Shown here piece by piece: positions 6,801 through 15,075 of a DNA stretch of 40,729 bases. The stretch is from CAZZBK01 sp964387325 (GTDB taxonomy: Bacteria; Planctomycetota; Planctomycetia; Pirellulales; PNKZ01), in the NCBI GenBank assembly GCA_964387325.1, contig CAYLYE010000025.1, positions 1 to 40,729 on the forward strand. Direction: 5' to 3'. The stretch's first letter is position 1. Each line of letters begins with the position of its first letter. The notes below the pieces were generated by a model. That model was given only the letters and a program-made list of their open reading frames with translations, was not told the origin of the DNA and ran no database searches. The translations under genes and the position numbers were made by a program.

Positions 6801-9749
6801 AGTGTCGGCGCTCGTTACCCGAGCCTAGCCATCGGAACCTCGGGAGCCTCGCTGCTCACGTATCAAGTACCGCAAGGTGCTTCGAATCCCAATGGCCCCT
6901 CGAACATCATGGTCTCCAGTGACCCCGATGGGGCGGGACCCCTGCGATTCAGTAATGGCCAGACCGTGATGGCCGCGACCAGCAACGTTGGCTTCGCGGA
7001 TACCATCACTCCCATGAACACCAAGGGAGTGAACGCCGGTCAAACCGTGCTCTGGAATCAAGGGGCAAGCAATTTTCCCAACCGCGCCTATTTGATCTAT
7101 TCGGATGAAACGCTCGACGAGAGCAGCGATCTCGACGTGTTCATCAAATATTCGGATGACAACGGGGCAACCTGGAGCGCTCCGCAGCAGGTTAATGATG
7201 ATGGTACCTCGACCGCTCAGTTCTTGCCCTTTGCCTCGCTCGATGCGACGACGGGAAATATTTTCGTCGCCTGGTTCGATGGTCGTAACAACTTCTCCAA
7301 TACCACGGTTCGCACCTGGGGAACTTTAATCACCGATGGCGGACAAACCGTTGCCCCCAACGTCGTCATTTCTGGTGGTAACAGCGACGCCAATGTTGCC
7401 AATGCACTTCCCAATCAATTGGGAAATCGCCTCGCAGTTGCCTTCGTCAATGGCGTGGTCGAAACCTACTGGCCCGATAACTCGAACTCGACGAATAATA
7501 ATTCCAATGGCACGTTAAACCAGTTCGACATTTACCAACACACGTTGGATGTCACGGGGGATACCTCCGGATCGTACACGCTATCCTTGCTCCCCCCGGC
7601 GGCGGTCAATCGAGTTAATTTTGGCAATCATACCATCGGGAATGTCGCGCCATTTCTTGACACTTCCGGCACGTTCACGATGACGAGCATCACCCAGAAT
7701 GACTCAAACAACACCGGTACGCTCGTTACGGCGCTGCTCGCGTCTTCGTTGCCCGTGCAGGCGATTACCGAATTCAACGTAAACGACCCGAGTGGCATCG
7801 CGCTGACTCGTGTTGATACATCGCTCGGCTCTTGGCAATACACGCTGGATGGCGGCACCACGTGGAGATTTGTCAACTCCGCGGCCGACACCCACGCACT
7901 GTTGCTGCCGGCGGATGCGAACACCCGCATTCGTTTGCTCCCCAATGCGAATCTCTCTGGCACGCAAGTCGGGGCCATTTCATTCCGAGCCTGGGATCAA
8001 TCCATCGGAGTGAGCGGAACGTATCAGGACGCTTCGCAGGCCAATGCATTGTCCGCGTTCAGCTTGAATACGGCATCCGCTCGTTTGCCGATTGTTGCGA
8101 TCAATACCCCGCCGGTCATTCGTGTGCCGCTTGCGCAAGGCGTACGACCCAACGGTGGTCTTGTCTTTACTTCAGCGGTCGATAATGCCATTACAATCAG
8201 CGATATTGAATCGGATAAGCCGGGTCAGCAGGCTACGGTAGCCATCACGCTGCAAGCTTCGCACGGCAAGCTCACGCTCGGATCGACCCAAGGGCTCTCG
8301 AACCTAACAGGCAATGGCACGGGTACCTTGATTTTCAACGGCACGACGAGTGATGTCACCTCTGATCTGCTGGGCTTGTTATTCACTCCTGATGCCGCGT
8401 TCAGCGGCGATGCGCAAATCCAAATCACCGTCAATGATGCCGGCACCTCGCCCGGCCCTAGCCAGCAGTCGAGCGCCACCATTCCCGTTAGCGTTCGCGA
8501 GCTCGTCAGTGTCGAGTCAGGCACTCTGATTATCACGGGCACCACGGCGGACGACGTCGTTGCGCTCTCGCTCGCCGGGGGGAATATCGCTCTCAATGTC
8601 AATGGGACGGTTGTGGTCGACTCCAACACGAGCGCCAATTACGCCTACATGCCCGTTCGGCTCATTACGGGCGGCGGGTTCGATACCTACACGATCTCCA
8701 CCGCCACCACGGCGGATAATGTGTTGTTGCAACCCTATCATGTCACCATGACCAATGCCTCGTCGGGTTACAGTGTCGACGGCATTGGCGCGCAAACCAT
8801 CACCGTATTTGGACAGAACGGCGACACGGGCCAAGTCTATGACACGCCCGGCAACGACGTCTATTACGGCATCGCCAACTCGGGCTTTATGGTCGGTAGC
8901 GGCCAGCGACTCATGCTCAGCGGCTTCGGCGTCATTGACGCCTACACGGTCAACGGCGGCAGTGATGTCGCACAGTTATTCGATATGCCCGCCGGCGCGG
9001 ATACGTTTATTGCTCAGCCCGGAGGTGCTTCCATGCAAGGCAGCGGTTATTTGAACCGCGCCAGTTATTTCACCAGCATGTTTGGCTTCGCCTCGGGCTC
9101 GAACGATACGGCGCAAATCTATGGCACCGTCAGCGACGATGTGCTCGGCTCCGTGCCTGCCTATACGATCATCAGTTCAACGCGCTACTACGCGCAGGCG
9201 ACCGGCTTTGGCAACGCCTACGCCTTCGGCAACGGGGGCTATGACATTGCCGTGTTTTACGACTCCTTCCAAGATGATCAGTACGCCGGGCTCTCGACCT
9301 ATAGCTTGATGTCCGGCTTCGGTTACTTCAATCAGGCGACCGACTTTGACTCGTATATCGCGCTCTCGGTCTTTGGCGGTTCCGATCAGGCTCAGCTCTA
9401 CGACTCGTTAGCCGATGATAATTTCATTGTCACACCTCAGGTTTCCTACGTCTTCGCCGGCTCGATTGCCAATCCGACCTATTCAAATCAAGCCTGGAAT
9501 TTCAAACAAATCGCAGCCCTCTCGACGATCGGCGGAATCGATACCGTCTCACTCATCGATTCCTCGGGGAATGATTTCCTCTATGCCGCAAGCTACTTCG
9601 CCATCCTCACGATGCCCAATTTGACTGCATCCGTCTCCGGATTTGCATTCGTGAATGCATATAGCATTCACGGCGGCAATGACTCACAGTTGGTCCAAAG
9701 CCCGAACTACACCCTATCGGTCACGGGACCATTCAATCTGATCGGTTAG
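3864..9749 (+). CDS. Giant secreted/surface protein: SdrD-B, P-domain, sialidase-like and C-terminal tandem repeats
   Basis: A 1961-residue protein with a basic N-terminus and the planctomycete-type ESLEHRRVL motif (39-47) in place of a classical signal peptide. An SdrD-B-like Cna-type domain begins at ISGFVFNDFNADG (about 50-90) and resumes at 233-294. Between the halves sits a proprotein-convertase-type P domain (about 95-230, with ARDLDLYLVSP and GTWKLLIID). A second SdrD-B segment (299-365) is followed by two tandem beta-propeller-like repeats of about 420 residues (about 389-808 and 809-1228), each with three Asp-box motifs such as STDAGQTF and SDDNGATW. A short SdrD-like closing strand comes next (about 1226-1252), then a cadherin-like region (about 1395-1540). 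The C-terminus (1650-1961) holds six and a half repeats of about 47 residues with the pattern GGxDxAxLYDxxxDD. It is probably an adhesin or extracellular matrix protein. No enzymatic residues were identified. Confidence 0.85.
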   Translation: MRHRRRVSRFWSRLWDWSLVLFGRPSRRRKPRFRGYFESLEHRRVLDGSISGFVFNDFNADGLINGQDTGTLGQTVYIDRNHNGALDSGPITISAFPSGVSIPDLQTTTINIPVADVLGTLQNLTVNLDITHTLARDLDLYLVSPAGTTVPLALRVGGPTGQNFTSTVFNDAASTSINSASAPFTGSFRPASPLSVFNGESIVGTWKLLIIDQAAGDVGTENSFSLTFTTSVNGEYSQQTAVDGSYSFVNLPSGSFDLKTSIPTSTVSTIPSPSNQTVTLAANEQKTLINFGYRQNPGSITGLVYNDANADGFQESNETGVPGFTVYVDTNQNGQFDVNEPSAVTDAGGQFIIAPVPPGSTSVSFVQQTNWQQTGPVNISIGGSALVDATPLTGNQFEPAVAINPYNAQQRIVVSSDNGSRLVASISNDGGSSYSRSFIANGVGSLPAASGSPALAWDNYGNLFLAYRSVGQQIILAYSTDAGQTFSFIGAKNAASTTTEVAVAAANNQVWIGYSTTSGASPGIFAAGTPVLGTGVFGAMQTQQSIAGGSLSGAAPSLAIGTAGDVLVAYQSGTSASGLTSLMVARDPDGLGAQIFQSPVTVASTNVGQADTLPGLTRHGINASPTLLIDRSNEFSRGRAYLFYTTETPDESNDFDINFVTSLDNGASWSASRKINSISVASQVMPYATIDNLSGYVYVAWYDARNSPSNNSFDVYGSLISAGGAVIGTNQLVSSGTLTNAGTAATGLLQFGDRLGIAYDSDKITIAWADNSNAPNINPDGAGSTLDVVTRRYDIVRSVPSNITISVPTVNLVTNAIRFNGNQIDPTVAIDPSDTDNRIVFATDVLNGRLYYRRTNDGGATNISGTLAFSGGPLPRASGIPSAAWDNLGNLFVGYHDVNGNVDLLLSRDAGQSFTLVRQFSTGFSSASALVSVSVAAANNQVSVAFIGSSGASTLAYAASAPTIAGGTSGPFIIDFVPGSVGARYPSLAIGTSGASLLTYQVPQGASNPNGPSNIMVSSDPDGAGPLRFSNGQTVMAATSNVGFADTITPMNTKGVNAGQTVLWNQGASNFPNRAYLIYSDETLDESSDLDVFIKYSDDNGATWSAPQQVNDDGTSTAQFLPFASLDATTGNIFVAWFDGRNNFSNTTVRTWGTLITDGGQTVAPNVVISGGNSDANVANALPNQLGNRLAVAFVNGVVETYWPDNSNSTNNNSNGTLNQFDIYQHTLDVTGDTSGSYTLSLLPPAAVNRVNFGNHTIGNVAPFLDTSGTFTMTSITQNDSNNTGTLVTALLASSLPVQAITEFNVNDPSGIALTRVDTSLGSWQYTLDGGTTWRFVNSAADTHALLLPADANTRIRLLPNANLSGTQVGAISFRAWDQSIGVSGTYQDASQANALSAFSLNTASARLPIVAINTPPVIRVPLAQGVRPNGGLVFTSAVDNAITISDIESDKPGQQATVAITLQASHGKLTLGSTQGLSNLTGNGTGTLIFNGTTSDVTSDLLGLLFTPDAAFSGDAQIQITVNDAGTSPGPSQQSSATIPVSVRELVSVESGTLIITGTTADDVVALSLAGGNIALNVNGTVVVDSNTSANYAYMPVRLITGGGFDTYTISTATTADNVLLQPYHVTMTNASSGYSVDGIGAQTITVFGQNGDTGQVYDTPGNDVYYGIANSGFMVGSGQRLMLSGFGVIDAYTVNGGSDVAQLFDMPAGADTFIAQPGGASMQGSGYLNRASYFTSMFGFASGSNDTAQIYGTVSDDVLGSVPAYTIISSTRYYAQATGFGNAYAFGNGGYDIAVFYDSFQDDQYAGLSTYSLMSGFGYFNQATDFDSYIALSVFGGSDQAQLYDSLADDNFIVTPQVSYVFAGSIANPTYSNQAWNFKQIAALSTIGGIDTVSLIDSSGNDFLYAASYFAILTMPNLTASVSGFAFVNAYSIHGGNDSQLVQSPNYTLSVTGPFNLIG

Positions 9750-9881
9750 CATGATCACCGGCTCCTTCGCGGTCGAGCAGCCAGCTTTGTGTGCTGCCGC
9801 TTGTTGAGTTGTTGCCTCGACGGTACGCTGTGCGAAACCGTCCATCGAACGACCCGACGAACTGCGAATAAAGGCTGGCTC

Positions 9882-11000
9882 ATGAGCGATTTACTGGAAA
9901 CCCAGGTAGAGATGTGCCGTGCTCGGCAATCGCGGCTCATCGAGGTGATGCAGCGGCTGGATGTCGCCTGGACGATCGTCTTGCGCCGCGAGCACGTGCA
10001 ATGGCTCACGGGCGCGTACTTCGGACCGGTCTTTGAGCCCGCCGCGGCGCTCTCCGCGCAAGGGCATTGCCTGCTCGTGTGTCCGCAAAAGCAGCGGCCG
10101 GTCCATGCTGCCGACGAGTTTTTAACCTACGACGCCCAGTGGCATTCGACATTGCGTAACGATCAGCGGCAGGCGTCGAGCGCCGTGCTCGTCGCCGCAC
10201 TCGCGCGACATGGACTTCCCCGTCGCTTGGGAGTCGAGTTCTCTACTTTCTGTCCGCACCTGTCCAACGCCCTCTCTGCAACCACGATCGATCTTGAGCC
10301 TGAGCTGTTTCGCTTGCGTCGCAAGAAAGACATCGACGAATTGGCTCGATTGCGCAAAGCGATCGCCGCCACGGGTAAGATGTATGCTCGTGCACGCGAA
10401 ATTATTCGTCCTGGCATCAGCGAGCTAGAGGTGTTCAACGCCTTGCAAACGGTCGCGGTCTCTGAATTGGGAGAAATGTTGACGGGCACAGGAAACGACT
10501 ACCAGTGTGGCGCTCGCGGCGGAGCACCCCGACATGGTCACCTCGCCCAGGATGGCGAACTCTATATTCTCGACTTGGGACCCGCCTTCCGTGGGTACTT
10601 TGCTGACAACTGTCGGGCGATCGCCGTCAACGGTCGTCCGACCGACGAGCAGCACGCTGCCGCGTCTGCTGTCGCCGAGGTGTTAGATATGGTGCAGCGC
10701 GAGGTCCGGCCAGGCATCCGCTGCAAAGCGATCTTCGAGCAAGCTCAGGCGATGCTCGATCGGCACAGCGAGATAGGGGTGTTTAATCATCATCTCGGAC
10801 ACGGCATCGGCCTGTTTCCGCATGAAGCTCCCCACTTGAATCCCCACTGGGACGACACGTTCGAGGTCGGCGACGTCTTCACCGCCGAGCCGGGACTCTA
10901 CAACGAGTCACTGCTTCGGGCCGGCATTCGGCTCGAAAACGATTACCTTGTCACTCCCACGGGCGTCGAACTGCTCAGCGATTTTCCGCTGGGACTTTAG
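9882..11000 (+). CDS. M24 family metallopeptidase (Xaa-Pro aminopeptidase-like)
   Basis: A 372-residue cytoplasmic peptidase of the pita-bread fold. The N-terminal half (about 1-160) resembles the creatinase N domain. The C-terminal half contains all five metal ligands of the family: D231 and D242 (LDLGPAFRGYFADN), H307 (HHLGHGIGLFPHEAP), E336 (AEPGLY) and E352 (RLENDY). The enzyme is therefore predicted to be active, most likely as an X-Pro aminopeptidase or prolidase binding two metal ions. The frame is open from 9789, but the ATG at 9882 has an AAAGG ribosome-binding site 8 nt upstream and begins a normal M24 N-terminus. Its 3' end overlaps the convergent propeller gene by 26 bp. Confidence 0.92.
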   Translation: MSDLLETQVEMCRARQSRLIEVMQRLDVAWTIVLRREHVQWLTGAYFGPVFEPAAALSAQGHCLLVCPQKQRPVHAADEFLTYDAQWHSTLRNDQRQASSAVLVAALARHGLPRRLGVEFSTFCPHLSNALSATTIDLEPELFRLRRKKDIDELARLRKAIAATGKMYARAREIIRPGISELEVFNALQTVAVSELGEMLTGTGNDYQCGARGGAPRHGHLAQDGELYILDLGPAFRGYFADNCRAIAVNGRPTDEQHAAASAVAEVLDMVQREVRPGIRCKAIFEQAQAMLDRHSEIGVFNHHLGHGIGLFPHEAPHLNPHWDDTFEVGDVFTAEPGLYNESLLRAGIRLENDYLVTPTGVELLSDFPLGL

Positions 11001-11979
11001 TGGCTGTCGCCACGTCATAAAGCCACACATCGAATTCGCCTTCCCGCTCGCTCACGATCGCGATGTGACGAGCGTCACTGTGCCAAGCGGCATAGTCGTC
11101 GCGCTCGATGTGATGTGTCAGCCGACGCAGCTCGCCCGTCTCGATATGGAGCAGATAGATTTCATCGTTGCCATCAGCGGTCGACGTGAACGCGAGCCAC
11201 TGTCCGTCGGGGGACCAGCGAGGCCGCATGTCGCGTTGAGGGCGATGCGTGAGCCGACGCACATTGCCGCCGTCTGCGTTCATCACATACAGCTCAAAAT
11301 TGTCGTCGCGATCTGAGCCAAACACGATTCGCCGACCGTCGGGCGAATAGCTCGGCCACATATTCAAGCTGTTCCCCTCGGTGATTTTTGTCTGTAACGT
11401 GGCCTTGTTGGTCACGCGAAAGAGCGGTTGAGCTGCTTCCTGGGCCATCGCATAAATCACCGTAGTACCATCCGGTGAAATCGCCGGATGACGCAAACTT
11501 GCGAACCCCTTGCCGGGATCAACAATCGCGTCGTCCTGTGTGAGTTGATCGCGGATGACCAACTCCAGGCTCAAGTTGCCTCGGCTGCGTACGAACGCCA
11601 GATATTTTCCGTCAGGAGTTACGGCCGGCTCGAACTCATTCTTGTCTGCGTTCGGATGTACCCGTGAGGTGGTTCCGTCCACGAGGTTGAGTCGCATCAG
11701 GACCGTGAGCGTCGGCGACTCTTGCAGCGTGTAGATTAACTCTTCACCGCCGCGGGCAAAGGTCAGATCGAACTTAAACTGCCCGTCGTGCGTGAGCCGT
11801 CGTGGTTCGTCGGCCATCGCAGCCGTGCAGATTACCGCAAGGAATGCCCAACCGGCCCAGCGATTAAGAGCAGCTAACAAAATGGCTGGGGACTGTCCCA
11901 GTTTTTCGAGTGTCCCCGAGAAAAATGGGACTGTCCCCCTCTCCGCTGCCATTTTGTTAGACGCTCTAAAGCAGTTCAT
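10975..11979 (-). CDS. Exported TolB-like WD40/PD40 beta-propeller protein
   Basis: Up to 334 residues with a series of PD40-type blades such as YSPDGRRIVFGSDRDDN, ELYVMNADGG and WSPDGQWLAFTSTADGN. These are typical of TolB C-terminal-like propellers that bind proteins or carbohydrate in the periplasm. A signal-peptide-like segment ends at AAMADEP near residue 57. The start is uncertain. The ATG at 11979 overlaps the end of the upstream DUF1501 gene, ATG 11952 lies inside a palindromic element, and a TTG at 11880 would give a compact conventional signal peptide (301 residues). Residues 7-36 of the longest form are encoded by that element, whose 87 bp keeps the frame. The gene overlaps the M24 peptidase gene tail to tail. 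Confidence 0.75.
   Translation of the reverse strand: MNCFRASNKMAAERGTVPFFSGTLEKLGQSPAILLAALNRWAGWAFLAVICTAAMADEPRRLTHDGQFKFDLTFARGGEELIYTLQESPTLTVLMRLNLVDGTTSRVHPNADKNEFEPAVTPDGKYLAFVRSRGNLSLELVIRDQLTQDDAIVDPGKGFASLRHPAISPDGTTVIYAMAQEAAQPLFRVTNKATLQTKITEGNSLNMWPSYSPDGRRIVFGSDRDDNFELYVMNADGGNVRRLTHRPQRDMRPRWSPDGQWLAFTSTADGNDEIYLLHIETGELRRLTHHIERDDYAAWHSDARHIAIVSEREGEFDVWLYDVATATKVPAENR
11874..11960. mobile_element. 87-bp MITE/REP-like palindromic element
   Basis: Perfect 13-bp terminal inverted repeats CTAACAAAATGGC (11874-11886) and GCCATTTTGTTAG (11948-11960). Imperfect complementarity continues outward to about 11864 and 11970. The interior is also nearly self-complementary: the segment at 11888-11908, GGGGACTGTCCC then GTTTTTCG, pairs with 11917-11938. 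The RNA or single strand could therefore form one long hairpin with a short loop. Such structures are typical of non-autonomous elements moved by REP-associated (Y1) transposases. No transposase or second copy is in this window, and no clear target duplication is seen. Confidence 0.7.
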
Positions 11980-13288
11980 GGAACACCCGTCCGCCGTCGA
12001 GCACGCCCAATTCGGCCCGTTGCTGAGCGCCGATGCCGGTCAACTCGGCGATCGTCGTGCCGACCATCAGCGGTGTAACCGGCTCCGTGATCGGATCTTC
12101 TCCCAGTTTGTCACTAGCGCCGATCGTGCGACCGCTCTGCACGCCACCACCGGCCCAGAGCGAGAAATAGCAGCGTGGCCAATGATCGCGCGCCGCCTTG
12201 ACGTTGATTTTGGGCGTGCGACCGAACTCACCCATCGCGACCACCAGCGTGTCTTTGAGCAACCCACGATCATGCAGATCATCGAGCAAAGCACTGAACG
12301 CGCGATCAAAGATCGGACAGTGACGATCCGGTAGGAGATCAAAGTTGTAAATATGTGTGTCCCAACCGAAGTCGCAGTTGGGGGTCATCGCCTCGACGTA
12401 TTGGCTCCAATTCACTTGCACAAACGGTACGCCCGACTCGACGAGCCGTCGCGCCAATAGGCAGCTTTGGCCAAATGCCGTGTGGCCGAATTGAGCTCGT
12501 GTGGCGGTGCTCTCCTGTGAGAGGTCGAGCGCCTTGCGAGCCGCATCCGAAACCAGCAGATCGTAAGCCGAGTCAAACGCTTGCTGCCAATCGCGCAGCC
12601 GTGGTTGATCGACCTGGCGCCGTAATTGGTCCATCTGACCGAGCAGCAAGCGACGATCATCGAGCCGCCGCGGCGAGAGATCATCCAGGAGTTTCAACGT
12701 CGGGATGTTGACTTTACCTGCGTCGCTGCATTGCACCATAAATGGGTCGAACGATTTGCCCCAGCGGCCACCACCGTACCCATCCACGATTTTAACCACA
12801 TCGCGTGGAATGCCGTTCCCGACAGCCATGAACGGAGGCAGACGACCGTAGCCTCGGTGTCGACCCACGATCGAACCGAAGCTGGGTTGAATCGGTCCGT
12901 TGTCATCTTCGTAGCCCGTGAGCCCCACGCTACCGGCATCGGGATGTCCAGCTTTCGAGGTGCGGTTCGAGCGAACGAGTGTAAATCGATCGCTGCGCGC
13001 TGCGAGTCGTGGGAGCAGTTCCGTGTAACGTACTCCCGGCGTCCGCGTGGCGATGGTTGAGAAGGGGCCCCGATAGCTCGACGGTGCATCGGGCTTGGGG
13101 TCGAACATGTCCAAATGACTCGGCGCGCCCCAAAGCCACACGAAAATCACCGACTTTGCCTTGGGAGCCGCCGCAGCCAAACTCTCGGTCGCGCCCCACA
13201 GAGCAGGTAGCGACGCAGCAGCCGTAACGAACGAGCGTCGCGTCAACCCCTGGCACGATTGAGCACGAAAACCACCGATATCCAACAT
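11966..13288 (-). CDS. DUF1501 domain protein, Tat-exported
   Basis: A 440-residue member of the DUF1501 family (alkaline-phosphatase-like fold, function not established), abundant in planctomycetes. The leader MLDIGGFRAQSCQGLTRRSF with the hydrophobic TAAASLPALWG segment is the usual Tat-type start of this family, which is why the ATG at 13288 is chosen over the one at 13333. Recognisable segments are VIFVWLWGAPSHLDMFDPKP, GYEDDNGP, FGWDTHIYNFDLLP and VAMGEFGRTPKIN. These genes usually pair with DUF1549/DUF1553 cytochrome genes; no such partner lies next to it here. Its stop codon falls within the imperfect outer arm of the adjacent palindromic element, so the insertion may have reshaped its last codons. 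Confidence 0.88.
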   Translation of the reverse strand: MLDIGGFRAQSCQGLTRRSFVTAAASLPALWGATESLAAAAPKAKSVIFVWLWGAPSHLDMFDPKPDAPSSYRGPFSTIATRTPGVRYTELLPRLAARSDRFTLVRSNRTSKAGHPDAGSVGLTGYEDDNGPIQPSFGSIVGRHRGYGRLPPFMAVGNGIPRDVVKIVDGYGGGRWGKSFDPFMVQCSDAGKVNIPTLKLLDDLSPRRLDDRRLLLGQMDQLRRQVDQPRLRDWQQAFDSAYDLLVSDAARKALDLSQESTATRAQFGHTAFGQSCLLARRLVESGVPFVQVNWSQYVEAMTPNCDFGWDTHIYNFDLLPDRHCPIFDRAFSALLDDLHDRGLLKDTLVVAMGEFGRTPKINVKAARDHWPRCYFSLWAGGGVQSGRTIGASDKLGEDPITEPVTPLMVGTTIAELTGIGAQQRAELGVLDGGRVFHELL

Positions 13289-13367
13289 GCTGCGAATTCC
13301 GCGAGAGTGATCGTACCGCAGGCGTTTGTTCAAGCCATGACGTTTATTTCACTCTGAGCATAATCCA

Positions 13368-14045
13368 TCATGTCCCACGAGGCAACTTCTGACGGAACTT
13401 ATGGATCGACAGCGTCGAGGTCGCGTTGTCGGTTGCAGCCGATGCCTTTCGCAGCACAAACAGCGGATTGTATCGTCGGATGCAACCCTTCGGCAGCTCC
13501 AAGTCATCTTGGTAACTTTGGACTTCCAAGCCTGCTGCGCCAAAATACTCGTGCCAACGTGACTTCGAAGGGAAGTTGTACGCACAGGGGATGCCAAACG
13601 GGATATTCGTCACCGCGTCGCCGGCCGATACGAGCAGCCAAGAAATAAAGCCCTTCGTCAGATGATCTTTGATGATGACGGTATGGCGAGCCACGCGGGC
13701 CATTTCGTTGACCAACACATCAATGTGTTGTGTGTGATGCAACATGTCGACGGCCATCACGGCATCGAACGTGTTGTCCGCAAAGGGAAGCTCTCGGCCA
13801 TCATAAATGCTGCGCGGAATCTTGCACTCACGCAGCGATTGAATGTCGACCCCTTCGAACTCGAGCCCCGGCTGAAGCTGTTGAATCAGCGTTGCCGTGG
13901 TGCCGTCGTCGCAGCCGACGTCGAGCACTTTCCAGCCGCTCTGCATGTGAGCCGCCAGCGCCCTCGCGACATGATTCTTATACACGTGCAGGAATGGCAA
14001 CATGCGTTGTTGCAGTTTGCGCGCCACAAAAGAGCTTGCTGCCAT
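13368..14045 (-). CDS. Class I SAM-dependent methyltransferase
   Basis: A 225-residue methyltransferase. The SAM-binding motif I VLDVGCDDG is at about residues 40-48, and motif-like segments FEGVDIQSLRECKIP, LPFADNTFDAVMAVDMLHHT and VARHTVIIKDHL follow in the normal order of Methyltransf_11-type enzymes. The substrate is unknown; members with this layout act on lipids, quinones or sugars. The ATG at 14045 is preceded by GGAAAAG at a good distance, whereas the longer frame would need a TTG at 14060. It stands alone between the DUF1501 gene and the divergent kinase gene. Confidence 0.88.
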   Translation of the reverse strand: MAASSFVARKLQQRMLPFLHVYKNHVARALAAHMQSGWKVLDVGCDDGTTATLIQQLQPGLEFEGVDIQSLRECKIPRSIYDGRELPFADNTFDAVMAVDMLHHTQHIDVLVNEMARVARHTVIIKDHLTKGFISWLLVSAGDAVTNIPFGIPCAYNFPSKSRWHEYFGAAGLEVQSYQDDLELPKGCIRRYNPLFVLRKASAATDNATSTLSIHKFRQKLPRGT

Positions 14046-14247
14046 CGTTGACTTTTCCAATCAGTACGAACATTTCTTCTTGAGCGTGTCTTGCTGAATT
14101 GCGTCAGCTTTGCGGCCGCTCCGCTACACAATTCATCGGGATTTAAACTCCCCCCCTTCAATTCCAGGGCTAGCATAATTGCTGGAAGATCGAAAGAATA
14201 GCTATAGTTTTCGCGGACCGACTGCCTGCAATTACTTCGCTACTAAT

Positions 14248-15030
14248 ATGAATCCCCCGTACTCCTCATCCAGCGACAACGTCGATCAGCGGTTGAGTGA
14301 CGCTTATACCGAAATTGCGCGGTTGGCGGGAGGTTTGGCGCACGAGATCAAGAACCCGCTGTCGACGATCCGACTGAATATGGAGTTGTTGGCCGAGGAT
14401 TTGGCCGAGGATGATTCGCCTCGGATGCGTCGCGCCTTGGCTAAGGTTCAGATGGTGCAACGCGAATGTCAGCGACTGCAAACGGTGTTGGATGATTTTT
14501 TGAGTTTCACGCGCGTGCGGCCACTTAAGTTGGTGCCGACCAATCTGAACGAAGAGCTTGAGCAGTTGATCGAGTTCTATCGGCCGCAGGCGTTGGAGCA
14601 CAAAATCGAAATTGTGCCGTATCTGCAACATGACTTGCCCTTGGTATTGCTCGACCGCGAACAGTTTCGCGGCGCGTTGTTGAACCTCGTGCTCAACGCC
14701 CAGCAGGCGATGAGCGACGGCGGCCAATTGGTGGTGATTACGGAAGCGACTCCGCGCGGTATTGCCGTCCATCTGATCGACACCGGTTGCGGCATGGATC
14801 AGGAGACGATCGCTAAAATCTTCCAAACCTTTTATTCGACGAAACCCGGTGGTTCAGGGCTCGGGCTTCCCACGACACGGAAGATCGTCGAGGCGCACGG
14901 CGGAACAATTTTCGTGCAGAGCGAGTTGGGCCGCGGAACGCGATTCTCGATCGCCCTGCCCGTGCCGGCTCGATTGAGTAGTGGCGAGCCGCCGCCAACT
15001 GGCGAAGCATCAGCCGCCCCGATACGATAG
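14248..15030 (+). CDS. Soluble sensor histidine kinase (NtrB-like core)
   Basis: A 260-residue kinase consisting almost only of the dimerisation/phosphoacceptor and ATPase domains. The H-box is LAGGLAHEIKNPLSTIRLN with H32 as phosphoacceptor. The N-box is around N150 (LNLVLNAQQAM), the G1 box DTGCGMD starts at D178, and the G2 box is GGSGLGLPTTRKIVEAHGG. No membrane helix, PAS or other sensor domain is visible, so the signal must come from the short N-terminus or a partner. No response regulator is encoded next to it. The ATG at 14248 is chosen over a TTG at 14179. It precedes psd by 45 nt on the same strand and may be co-transcribed with the phospholipid genes. Confidence 0.88.
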   Translation: MNPPYSSSSDNVDQRLSDAYTEIARLAGGLAHEIKNPLSTIRLNMELLAEDLAEDDSPRMRRALAKVQMVQRECQRLQTVLDDFLSFTRVRPLKLVPTNLNEELEQLIEFYRPQALEHKIEIVPYLQHDLPLVLLDREQFRGALLNLVLNAQQAMSDGGQLVVITEATPRGIAVHLIDTGCGMDQETIAKIFQTFYSTKPGGSGLGLPTTRKIVEAHGGTIFVQSELGRGTRFSIALPVPARLSSGEPPPTGEASAAPIR

Positions 15031-15075
15031 ATAGTTGCGAAATCGATCCGTTCACCCCCGAATTCGACTGCCGGA

